DNA of 64,000 nt, taken from NCBI RefSeq assembly GCF_958450345.1, contig NC_088780.1:39207667-39271666 (forward strand), given 5' to 3'. Source of the stretch: Calliphora vicina (Eukaryota; Arthropoda; Insecta; Diptera; Calliphoridae). Position 1 is the stretch's first letter, and each line of letters starts with the position of its first letter. Made by a program: the position numbers and the translations under genes. Positions 47,309 to 57,068 of this stretch are shown here, one piece after another. Below the pieces are notes generated by a model. It did not search any database, was not told the origin of the DNA, and saw only the letters and a program-made list of their open reading frames with translations.

Positions 47309-49003
47309 CAGCCATAGTCGTATCTATTTACACACACTGAAAATTTAAGTATTCTTCGAAATAAAACAACATTTTGGTACTTTAAAGATACATTTGAAGA
47401 AAAAAATGTTCATTACTACAATCCTTAAAGGGTGTAGATCACGTTCGTTAAAAAATATTACGAAGAAAGGTCCTAGTTATTGCTTAAATTCGCAAAAGTA
47501 GACCTAACCTTCAGTTTTCAAAAATATTTACACAAATTTATTCTTTTTCAAAAGTATTTACACATTCCTTAAAAGCGACTAAAACCTCTATAGTCTTGGA
47601 AAAAACGTCATGGTTTTTGCTAGTCAGTTTTTGTTATTAGTTAAATTCAAATGTTCTTAAAAAAAGTCTATAAAAAGCATTCAAAATGGTGAAAATAAGG
47701 GAAATTCCCCTCGAGATGCGAACTGAAATTGTAACCAAATTTAGAATGGGTGTATCGGCGTTGGAATTAGAAAAAGAGTATGGAATATGTCGGAAAACAG
47801 TATATAATTTAGTAAAAAAGAAAAATACATACGGAAGTCTTCAAAATAGAAGTAGAAGTGGTCGAAAAATGAGAACAAACAAAGAGGAAGATTGTTCAAT
47901 TGTGAAAGTATTCGCTGAAAATCCAGATGCAAGTCCAATTAAAGTTGCTGAGGAGTCAGAAAACATTATTGGAAAACATATAAGTGACAGTACAATACGA
48001 AGAAGATTAAAGAATTATGATATAAGGACTTATGTTGTCCGAAAAATAATAGATATATCTCCCAAAAACAAAATAAAACGTCTAGAGTTTGCTAAGGAGT
48101 ATATCCATAAGCCAAAGGAGTTTTGGCAAAATGTATTATGGACAGACGAATCTTCTTTCCAATTTGAAGGTTCATTTGGAAGAACATATATGCATCTTTC
48201 AAAGGGATCAAGGCAAAAAGCATTGCAACCTTTTAATAGATTTGGTGGTGGCTCGGTAATGTTTTGGGGATGTGTCTCTTATAATGGATATGGGGATCTA
48301 ATACCAATTAAAGAGACACTAAACCAATCGGGATACCTGGATATATTAAATGACCATGTGTTTCCATCCGCACGAAGACTGTTTGCTAGTGAAAATTGGA
48401 TTCTTCAGCATGATAATGCTCCATGCCACAAAGCATGGTTACCAACTACCTTTTTAAATAGGGTTGGACAAGATGTTCTTCCGTGGCCACCACAGAGTCC
48501 TGACCTAAATATAATTGAGAATGTCTGGGCAGCCATAAAAAGGAGGAGAACATTGAAAAATGGCCGTAAACGAGAGGAAACAATTGAAGAAGTGAAATGT
48601 ATATGGAATAGCCTGGAAATTGACTTTGTGCGAAAATTAGTTGATTCAATTCCAGATAGACTACAAGCTGTTATAGAAGCGGATGGAAATTTATCTGGTT
48701 ATTAAAAAAAAACGTTACTTTTTTGTTGTTTTATCTTATTTTTAATGATGTGTAAATAATTTTGAAAGGAAATAAATATGAGTAAATAATTTTGAAAACT
48801 AATGGTATGAACTTCTTTTTCGATTTGAACCACTAATTGGTAGATTTATTTATAAAATTTCTTAGCTATCATTATCTATAAAGTCTATGGATTGTGATAG
48901 AAATCTTTTTTTTTCCAATTTTATTTACAAGGCCGCAAAATTTTGATTTTATCCTAGCTTACTTAATTTTTTTAGTGTGTGTAAATATATACGACTATGG
49001 CTG
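47309..49003 (+). mobile_element. Tc1-family transposon, apparently intact
   Basis: 1,695 bp with inverted ends starting CAGCCATAGTCGTAT and TA at both flanks (47307-47308, 49004-49005). Near-terminal words CGTATCTATTTACACACACT at the left and the matching inverse AGTGTGTGTAAATATATACG at the right differ slightly. It encloses one complete transposase gene with no stop or frameshift. It is nested in the long-inverted-repeat element and therefore younger than it. Confidence 0.92.
47686..48705 (+). CDS. Tc1-like transposase (DD34E), full length
   Basis: 339 residues, the usual length for Tc1 transposases. The N-terminal ~120 residues carry two helix-turn-helix units (VSALELEKEYGICRKTVYNL; ISDSTIRRRLKNY) separated by a GRKMR AT-hook-like stretch. 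The catalytic triad is D154 in WTDESSF, D243 in LQHDNAPCH and E278 in NIIENVW; 34 residues separate the last two, giving DD34E. It catalyses cut-and-paste transposition into TA sites. A GGGSVMFWG glycine-rich box lies between the first two catalytic residues. The start at MVKIREIPLEMR fits the family. All catalytic residues are present, so the protein could be active. Antisense frames at 47741-47938 and 48446-48649 are shadows. Confidence 0.93.
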   Translation: MVKIREIPLEMRTEIVTKFRMGVSALELEKEYGICRKTVYNLVKKKNTYGSLQNRSRSGRKMRTNKEEDCSIVKVFAENPDASPIKVAEESENIIGKHISDSTIRRRLKNYDIRTYVVRKIIDISPKNKIKRLEFAKEYIHKPKEFWQNVLWTDESSFQFEGSFGRTYMHLSKGSRQKALQPFNRFGGGSVMFWGCVSYNGYGDLIPIKETLNQSGYLDILNDHVFPSARRLFASENWILQHDNAPCHKAWLPTTFLNRVGQDVLPWPPQSPDLNIIENVWAAIKRRRTLKNGRKREETIEEVKCIWNSLEIDFVRKLVDSIPDRLQAVIEADGNLSGY

Positions 49004-49845
49004 TATTAAATTAATTATTATTACAAATAAATAACAAAATTAAATTATTCAACATTTCCATAGAAAAAAAGTGATTTTTATTCCTGAGGTTAACATATTA
49101 TGGGTATTACAGTATCGAGGCTATGAAATTTTAGTTGGGTATGTTGCATACCATCGGAAAGGCTAATGTGTCTAGTTTCTCTGCGTAAGTTTAATTTTTA
49201 AGGTTTACACACAAATATGAAAAAAATTAAAATAGTGCAAATTTAAAAACCTTTGTCTTGAGTTACAAAACATTTATTTTGATAGAATCCCACTCGCATC
49301 CCACTAAGCGACCAAAAAGGTTTTAAAGGAAAAGACCTAAGCTTTCTTTTGAGAAAAAAAAATTAATAAAAAAAGAGTCCATTTTGGAAAAAAAAAGTCA
49401 AAAAGGTTTTTGATTTTTAAAAAAAAGTAAAAAATTGTATGTCTTGAGTTACAAAACATTTTTTTATAGATATCCCAAATAAAAAGGTCCCATTTTGAAA
49501 AAAAAAAGTCAAAAATATTTTTGATTTAAAAAAAAAAATCAAAAATATTTTATTAAATTTTTTTAATTTTTTTTTTCGAAAGATTGCATAAATAGCTATC
49601 TAAACTATTTGGGACACATTTTGCTAAGAACAATAGGTAATAAGTTATATGGATAAAAAAAACACCTGTTTGGCCAAAATGTCAAATTTTGACCTCCTAT
49701 AACTCAGAGAGTTCTTGACCGATCTTGTTGAAAAATGGTGTCCGAATTACTATCCAATAGAACTAACATTGGTGCAAATTTCATCGCGATCGGAAGACAT
49801 CGATTTCAAAAGTTGGTTCACTTGACGTGAAATGCCCCATATATA

Positions 49846-50289
49846 TAGATTTAAAAAAACAAAAAGAAATTATCAACATAAATTAAATATTGAAATAACG
49901 GTAACATAATTATGCTTTTTACATCGTTTTCTTACATATTATTTTTGTTTCGTCTTCTTTCTTACAGAAGTTTAAAAGTTTGAAAAGAAAAAAACATTCT
50001 ATAAAGGTATTTTTGGTTAACTTTAATGCTTGAAAACTCTAAAATTTAGTAAACTAATATGTAAATAGGAATTTATCTAAAAAATATACATACATTAGTA
50101 TTTGAAAACTCAAATTACGGAATATTGTCACACACTGTACATAGATTTCCATATGATATTTGAATATTTTAAAATAACCTCGATCCAAATAAATCAAAAG
50201 ACAAATTACTTATACTTGTTTCTTTCTTAAAATTGTATTAGACTTTATTTAGTTATTTTAACACCTACAAAAAGTTTTAGTTTCCAAAT
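49846..50289. other. AT-rich DNA between transposon and Gag-like gene 3
   Basis: No gene or repeat recognised. It should include the 3' UTR of Gag-like gene 3 (minus strand). Confidence 0.4.
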
Positions 50290-50622
50290 TCACCGTAACG
50301 AATGTTGCTTTTTCAAATAGGCCCATAAATCCTTTGCCGTACGTATGCTGACCATAAACTGACACAGTTTCTGTTCAATTAAACAAAGTATAATAAATTT
50401 GGCACGTTTATCTTTTTGAAGACTCTAAATTAAAAAAAAAAAATAGAAAATTGAAACCAAATGTAGCTAAAATATAAAGGAACCTACCTCGTCGCTACCA
50501 TCTGGACCATTCTCTACAACAGTCCACAAATCTTCGACTTCTAAATAGGCTCGCACCGTCATCGACCAAGCTTTATAATTGTCTAAACCCTTAAGTTTGT
50601 CAATTTGCAATTGTAGTGACAT
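50290..50622 (-). CDS. Copia-Gag-derived small protein 3, 2 exons
   Basis: Exon 1 is 50488-50622 (135 nt) and exon 2 is 50290-50424 (135 nt), with a 63 bp phase-0 intron (GTAGGT donor, TTTAG acceptor); 89 residues. It begins MSLQLQIDKLKGLDNYKAWS and continues with AYLEVEDLWTVV, KRAKFIILCLIEQKL, a TAKDLWAYLKKQ motif and ends LR. The TAKDLW word is the form most like Copia-type Gag (Tx-[KR]-x-[IL]-W). Exon sizes and intron phase equal those of the genes at 41712-42039 and 42530-42858, which proves common descent of the spliced gene rather than independent retrotransposon insertions. It is now separated from them mainly by the 44.9-49.8 kb transposon and neighbouring repeats. Function unknown. 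Confidence 0.82.
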
Positions 50623-51690
50623 AATACTAATATGTATGGATATAATTTAAGGTATCGATGTGTTTTAAATGACCGTTGCTGGAGAACTAATGTGGGCATT
50701 TATGAATATGCTCTTTTGATATTTCTTTTGCTAGGGTTCAAAAAGAAAAGCGCAACAAAAATTTTGTTTTGGTTTTAAAACAACAAAAAAATCTATAAAT
50801 TTTTCTACTTGACACAGCCGCAATGTATTGAATAAGATTTTCAAATAAAGATAAATATGAAATATATGTATATATGTATGTACGTTGTATAAGGGTCATA
50901 AACAAATAAAAAAGCAATAGAAATTTGTCCAAGATATCATGCGGAGGTTTTTCTATGCATTTATTACTAAACCATTTCCCACTTGCCAGAAATAGAAAAA
51001 ATACATTTGTAATTTAGAGAAATAATGAAAGACTATTATATAAATAACTTAATATTTAATTTGTAGATAAAATTTCCAATTTAATTAAAATCATTTTTAA
51101 ATCACAAGATTTCTCATACATATTTGTAAACGGTGTAAAAAATATTTCTCAATTACTACATTTTCACTGTCTGTCTATCAGTCAGCTTTTGTTAACAAAT
51201 GTCTTTAGAGACATATCACACATCACCTTGACTGAAAAGCAATATAAGAAAGCATTGACATTGGATTTTAAGTTGCCCTTTGAGACAAGTACTTAAGAAT
51301 AAAATAAATTCAGTCATATTGAAAACGAAAGTGAAATTTTAACTAATAAGCTAATTTTTTATTTCTTTAAGAACTTGAATCATGAATTTGTGGTATAAAG
51401 TTTGAATGAAGACCCAAAGTTCGGTTGCTATTGAAAATCTGCCAACAAATGGCTGAGATATAAGTAGAATACGACGACTACCACTATTTTTAAACCTATC
51501 TCGATTACTAAGTCATGTGCAATATGGATATCAAATGACATTAACAATGGCTTAGATATTAGGACTGACTTAGATATTAGGACTATTATTCCATTAATAG
51601 GTCAAAATTAAAAAAAAAAAAAAAATATTTTTTATTTTTTTTTTTTTTAAATTATAGTGAAGCAGTAATTTGTTGGATATCCATTGTTTT
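50623..51690. other. AT-rich intergenic DNA
   Basis: No gene recognised; the frame at 50738-50932 shows no family. A fragment around 51430-51560 contains AATGGCTGAGATATAAG and related words of repeat A. Confidence 0.4.
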
Positions 51691-52362
51691 TATACCCTTC
51701 ACCATGCAAGGGCATATATAAGTTTATCAGTCCGTTTGTAATTTCTACATTTTTCATTTGCGACCCCACAAAGTATATATGTATTCTGGATCGTTATAGA
51801 TAGCGAAGTCGATATAGCCATGTTCGTCTGTATGTTGAAATCAACTTTCCGTAGCCCCTAAATAACTTACATCCATGATTCATACATCAATATGTCTTCC
51901 GGCTCGGTTGCAATTTAAAATCGGACCACAAATGGCTGAGATATAAGAAAAAACCGGGAAAACCTCGATTTTTGGCCTATTTTTTTATCTATATCTGGAT
52001 TACTAAGTCATTGATATAGACAATATGGATATCTAATGGTAGATATTTCAAAGATCTTTACAACGACGTATATAAAGCTATAGTTAATTGGACCTACAAT
52101 GGGTTAACCCGAATTTTTTTTTGTCATAAATTATTTTTCCAAAAAAAAAAATAAAAATTAAAAAAAAAAAATTTAAAAAAAATTTGGAAAAAACTTAAAA
52201 AAAAAAATAAAAAACAATTTCGAAAAGAAAAAATTTTAAAACTTTTTTATAAAATAATTTCGAAAAAAAATTTAATTTTTGTTTAAAAAAAAATTATTTT
52301 TAAGTATAATTTGGTGAAGGGTATCTAAGATTCGGCACAGCCGAATATAGCTCTCTTACTTG
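51690..52362 (-). mobile_element. Repeat A copy, minus orientation, full length
   Basis: Both ends are present: TATACCCTTCACCATGCAAG at 51691 and GCTCTCTTACTTG at about 52350-52362, with the AT tract and the inverse of the GACGGACATGG block (here mutated) between them. Confidence 0.78.
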
Positions 52363-52478
52363 TTTATTCAGAGATGGAAGGGAAAATATGTTATTTATTG
52401 TTTTGTCGATATTTTCTGCTCTCCGTTATAGTGGAGTCACTCAAACTTCTCAACAGGCCGTATCAATAGCTGCTGCTG

Positions 52479-52706
52479 GTCTCCAAGGTGAAGAGTATCT
52501 AGCCGATAGAATAATATAAGTAAGGGAAGTCTGCAAATTATATTCGTAACTTCGGGATAATGATTGGCTCTGAAGATTGAGTAGTTGAGCTTGATTAGGA
52601 ACCAATGATTTCTGCACAGTGCTCTGAATGCCAAAGTGAAGAATTTCAAGTAAGCGAGAGTAAACGGCGGAAGTAATTATGACTCTCTTAGTACAAAAGT
52701 CATGAC
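52479..52706 (+). pseudogene. 28S rRNA fragment with an internal deletion
   Basis: The words GTCTCCAAGGTGAAGAGT, AAGTAAGGGAAGTC, CGTAACTTCGGGATAA and GATTGGCTCTGAAGATTGAG, then ATTTCTGC, CAGTGCTCTGAATG, CAAAGTGAAGAA, CAAGTAAGCG and CGGCGG with ATGACTCTCTTA appear in the order of the large-subunit rRNA. Between GATTAGGAACC and AATGATTTCTGC a variable expansion of more than 100 bp present in fly 28S is missing. Substitutions are spread through conserved positions, so it is not functional. It stops just before the site where R2 retrotransposons insert. The antisense frames at 52437-52725 are shadows. Confidence 0.8.
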
Positions 52707-53589
52707 AGGAGAAATCATTTATCATCGTAAGTTCATGGGTAGCGTTTCACAATCGACTCTTGCACGCATCTCATATGCGGTGTTTGCAGGAATATATTTA
52801 CTTCATTTTATAAGCGTGCAGTATGCGGTTAACAGGCTTAATTTAGGACAATGCCTACCTAGCTCACACATCGCCCTTCGTACGTCGGGCGAGATCACTC
52901 CTTGGATCGCGGAGGAGTGAATGTGATATTGGTAAAAGATATATAGCCAAATACCTAATTAGTGTTTAGGGTTTTTGTTAGAGATTTTTAGTAAACCTGG
53001 AAAATACAAGCAATTAAGAATTCCACTTTGAAAACATAATGATTTCATTCCGTAACAAAGTTTTCGTTTACTTTTTCTGAAATAGTCACACAATTTTAAA
53101 TCTGTATTTATTGTGCAAATTTTTCGCATGAGTTAAATAACATCGAAAATGGTTTTGATTTCCTAGAAAGTAATCCGATTAATTTAGGTATAGCTTCTTC
53201 AGATTATTTAAAATTTTGTAAATTCGCATTTTTAATTTGTAAACTTTTCGCTTATCAAAACCAAAACAAATGTTTAATAAAGAATTTGCATAAAAAAATT
53301 AAAAAAAAAAACACAATGAAATAGCAAGTCCACTTTGATAACTAAAAGTGATTTCATTCCGAAAATAATTTTCGTTTTATTCCATTTTCGACCGGAATAT
53401 TAAGCTGTAACAGACAAGGGAGGATAAAATCCACCTTGAAAATGATTCTCATAATACATATTTTTATAAATTACATATTGTTTGTGAAAATTTTTCTATT
53501 TTATTGGAATATTTTCTAAATAACCAAACATAAAAATATTAACAATTAGTACCTTTATTTCACTTTTAACAGGCAAAGATTCAATTATA
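52707..53589. other. Unrecognised segment downstream of the rRNA fragment
   Basis: 52707-52920 is less AT-rich than its surroundings and has an open frame (52702-52920) without known domains; it is not 28S sequence that I recognise and may be a joined foreign piece. 52921-53589 is AT-rich with two related blocks (CATTCCGTAACAAAGTTTTC near 53047; CATTCCGAAAATAATTTTCG near 53354), suggesting an old duplication. Confidence 0.4.
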
Positions 53590-54407
53590 TTAATCCCACT
53601 GTTTAGATTGTAAAATGTATTCACCATCAGGTGAATCATAATCTTTAATAGGTGGTGTAGCCACCGGACCCTTGAGAGTTACCGGCAATAGGGACATATC
53701 GGGTTGTATGGCCTCTTGATAAAGTTCTTCTGACTCCAAACGTAATTCTTGCAATGCTTTGCGTTGTGATTGCATTAAACGGTCAATAATTTGAAAATCT
53801 TGTAATTTCTGCTCGTGTTTGTAACGGGCCCATTGTTTATTTAAATGGGCTCTATGTTCAAGTTCGGGTTCTGTTAGGGGTGCCAATTTGCGCGCACGCT
53901 GTCTAAAAACAACAAAAAAATATAGTTTTTTTACGTTCAATTATACATATTCAGCCCAATTATGAATAAAAAATTCCCCTGGAGTTTTTTCCCATTGAAT
54001 TTGAATAGGAAAAATGAGAAAAGGGAGAAAACTCCCGGGGAATTTTTATTCATAATTGGGCTGATTTTATTTAATTTTACTCACTTTTGTTCATCTATCA
54101 AATCCAACGGCACTTCAAGTTCTTCGACCGGTTTCAATTGTCTGGCATTCTTTTCCAAACGTCTAATTTGTTTTTCCAATTTCTTTTTACGTCTGTCTTC
54201 ACGTTGTTTAACAATTTGTGGATCCAATTTCTTCTTTTTCTTCAAAGGTTCGGCACATAAGACCGGTGTGGAGTGCAGCCAGGCATTGGGTTGTCTCAGC
54301 ACCGCTGTTGTTTGAAGTGTTAATCTAAATTCAAATAGTTTTATTTTATTAAAATATTGTTTTTTACTAAATATATATTACCTTGAGAATGCTTTTAATA
54401 ATGACAT
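53590..54407 (-). CDS. mRpL40: Mitochondrial ribosomal protein mL40, 3 exons
   Basis: Exons 54382-54407, 54085-54324 and 53590-53902 give 192 residues; introns are 57 and 182 bp with GT/AG ends and correct phases. The protein is a subunit of the mitochondrial large ribosomal subunit. The N-terminus (MSLLKAFSRLTLQTTAVLRQ, then NAWLHSTP) is basic and amphipathic, fitting a mitochondrial import signal. The family core follows: AEPLKKKKKLDPQ, a Lys/Arg-rich coiled coil (KKLEKQIRRLEKNARQL), PLDLIDEQK, and TEPELEHRAHLNKQWARYK with ALQELRLESEELYQEAI near the C-terminus and PPIKDYDSPDGEY at the end, the order seen in animal mL40. Length is near the usual ~200. A hairpin MITE sits in the second intron. 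Frames on the plus strand here are shadows. Confidence 0.93.
53951..54064. mobile_element. Hairpin MITE in an mL40 intron
   Basis: TCAGCCCAATTATGAATAAA at the left is exactly inverted at the right (ending AATTGGGCTGA), with pairing that continues through AATTCCCC and a short loop. It takes up most of the 182 bp intron 53903-54084 and lies 20 bp from the splice donor side. Confidence 0.75.
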
Positions 54408-55351
54408 TATGTTTAATTTATTAATTTTCAGTTAAATTTACGAAAAAATAATTCCTAATACTTGTATTAAAAAAGCATTGTCAAAATTGACAACCGTTTG
54501 CATAACACTAGTCAGCTGTTGTTGGAATCAGTGTTGTCGGTATTTTTTCTGTCTTCATCTCCAGTTACCATTTTTGTATCCCCAAAAATCCTCATCAATA
54601 TCTTACTAAAGCCCACTGGGCTTTATATCCGAGCTATGACCTATTATCGACCGATCGACAATTTGGTAGTATGATTTTGATATTATTAAAAATTATTTAA
54701 GTTAATGTCAATATGATAAAATTATGGTGCAAAAATTATACATATATCGTCAGCTTATAATTGTTTTGACCCACTCATTTAAAAGAATTGAGTTAGGATT
54801 CATCATAAAAATTGGTAGTATGATTTAGGTACATATTTATTAAAGTTATCTTAGTCGAATTTTATCTCAATATATATTTTTATGGGTGCTATTACGTTAA
54901 TCCTTAATCATAATCTGTGATATCAACAAACATATACCATTTTATTGCTGTCGACGCGACATTGTGTCGACAACGACTTACAGAATAGGGGTAATTATTT
55001 TGTTAAAATTACTCTGCCGGAGTCTTAATACCCCCTGTCTATACTTGACGTTTGTTGTCAAGACAAAGTTTTATCGGCAGAAGCACTAACCATTTTGTCA
55101 TAACGAAGCAATAATACTAATAAATGGGGACTATACCCGATAATTTTGTATCTTGACAACCATTTTGACGTTTATCATGGTACAAATTTATCAGGTATAG
55201 ACAGGGCGATATAGCAATTGATGTTTTTTTGCATACTCCCTGTAATCTAAATAGTACGGTAGCACTAAAAATAAACAAATTTCATCTAAACAACCCTGCT
55301 TTAGTCTTGCTACCCTCTTCGTACAGGGTTGTATTTTGTATATGTTTGTGA
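54408..55351. other. Upstream region of mL40 with repeat fragments
   Basis: It includes the mL40 promoter (minus strand), a repeat C fragment near 54600-54680 (GAGCTATGACC, ACCGATCGACAA), and a mirrored element with ends near 54950 and 55205 (CGACATTGTGTCGACAACGA; TATACTTGACG-type words). The frame at 55191-55385 is not a gene. Confidence 0.4.
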
Positions 55352-57068
55352 CCAAGGCGAATTTATACAAGGTGGAGTCAGTCAAGCAGCTGATTACTCT
55401 TTTTTCGCTTGTTTGGTTCTAACATCTGTCAAAGCTTGTTTTTATACTTCAATATCTATATATTCAAAGCTAATTAACAAAATATTTATATTTTGCATAA
55501 ATAAGTAAAGCCCTCACTATTCAATTATCTACACTATATTTAGTTTTAATACATATTTGTTTAATTTTTAATTTCTGTTTTTTGACATTTGTTAAGACCA
55601 TTTGTTGTTTTTGTAGAACTACCACCTTGTTTGTGACAATTCAAGGTGCATTTAATAAGGTGCCATCGGCAGCACAGCTGATTATAGAAATAGTACGCAC
55701 AAATGTCAAACTACATATATAAAAAATATCCGCCCGTACGCCCGTATGTCAAACACTATATATAAAAAATAAGTGAATTCGCCTGTATTTATTTCAATTC
55801 GCCACTACTGTCACCTTGTTAAATACGCCTTGTGACAATTTCTACGACTAGAACGGCAGCGAAAAATAAAACCTACTTGTCAAGGTGCAGTTAATAAGGT
55901 GCCATCGGCAGCACAGCTGATTATTGAAATAGCACGGACAAATGTCAAACTACATATATAAAAAATATTCGCCCGTACGTCCGTATGTCAAACTCTATAT
56001 ATAAAAAATAAGTGAATTCGCCTGTATTTATTTCAATTCGCCACTGCTGTCACCTTGTTAAATACGCCTTGCTACTTGTCAAGCAGTCAATGCGAATTCA
56101 TGCAAGGTGGTTCTACAAAAACATGTTAAAAAAACAGAAATGAAAAATTAGAAAAATATGTATTAAACATTAAATATTTTGTAAATAAGCTTAGAATCAA
56201 AGTAAATTAATAAAGTAGCGACAGTACTACAACATTTACAAAAACCACAAGCAATTTTGTTTTTGGTTTAAGGTCTGAGCCAAGGCGTATTTAACAAGGT
56301 GACAGCAGTGGCGAATTGAAATAAATACAGGCGAATTCACTTATTTTTTATATATAGAGTTTGACATACGGGAGTACGGGCGAATATTTTTTATATATGT
56401 AGTTTGACATTTGTGCGTACTATTTCTATAATCAGCTGTGCTGCCGATGGCACCTTATTAAATGCACCTTGGTCTGAGCTGTCAAAGTTGCCTGTTGTTG
56501 TTTTTGCTTTTGGGCTTGTTGTATTTTTCGCCACAACAACCACAAGTGAATTGACAGTTTAGACCAAAGTAAAAAAAATAGTCAGCTGTTCTACTGAGTC
56601 TACTTTATTAATTTACTTTGCTTAGAATATGTAGACATTGAAATATATAAACAAGATTAAACAGAAGCTAGAACCAAAAAAGCGAAACAAAAGTTATCGG
56701 CTGTTTGGCTGACTCCACCTAATATAAATTCATTTGGGTTGCACTAAAAAAATACAATTTCATCTAAACAACCAAGGCGAATTAATACAAGGTGGTGTTA
56801 GTTCTACAAAAACAACGATTGGTCTTAACAAATGTCAAAAAACCAAAATGAAAAATTTAACAAATAAGTATTTAAACTTAATATAGTGTAGATAATTGAA
56901 TAGTGAGGGCTTTACTTGTTTATGTAAACAATAAATATTTTGTTAATAAGCTTAGAATATGTAGATATTTAAATATAAAAACAAGATTTGACAATTGTTA
57001 GAACCAAAAAGAGAAAAAAAAAATTATCAGCTGTTTGACTGACTCCACCTTGTATAAATTCGCCTTGT
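55352..57068. mobile_element. Cluster of mirrored MITEs (two families, five or more copies)
   Basis: Family 1 (about 190 bp; ends CAAGGTGCATTTAATAAGG and ACCTTGTTAAATACGCCTTG) occurs at 55643-55832, 55879-56072 and, inverted, at 56281-56471. Family 2 (about 285 bp; begins CAAGGCGAATTTATACAAGG) occurs at 55352-55633 and at 56783-57068, with shorter pieces at about 56098-56220 and 56585-56730. All ends share a CAAGG[CT]G core, so both families probably use the same transposase. CAGCTG palindromes are present in each copy. The whole cluster can fold into a large inverted repeat. Confidence 0.75.

Larger units (their letters stand above)
44947..49845. mobile_element. DNA element with 0.65-0.86 kb terminal inverted repeats
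   Basis: The left end TATATGGGGCATTTCACGTC and the right end (its inverse at 49825-49845) match and the inverted arms extend from 44947 to about 45808 and from about 49190 to 49845. The left arm contains an extra tandem copy of a ~183 bp block (45350-45535 and 45537-45720). The interior holds a broken protein frame (46347-47175) and a nested Tc1 transposon (47309-49003). The superfamily could not be assigned. A palindromic derivative with the same terminal words is at 31951-32414. Confidence 0.8.

Noticed and set aside
52437..52725. Two minus-strand frames considered as a small gene
   Set aside because: They are antisense to a recognisable 28S rRNA fragment.
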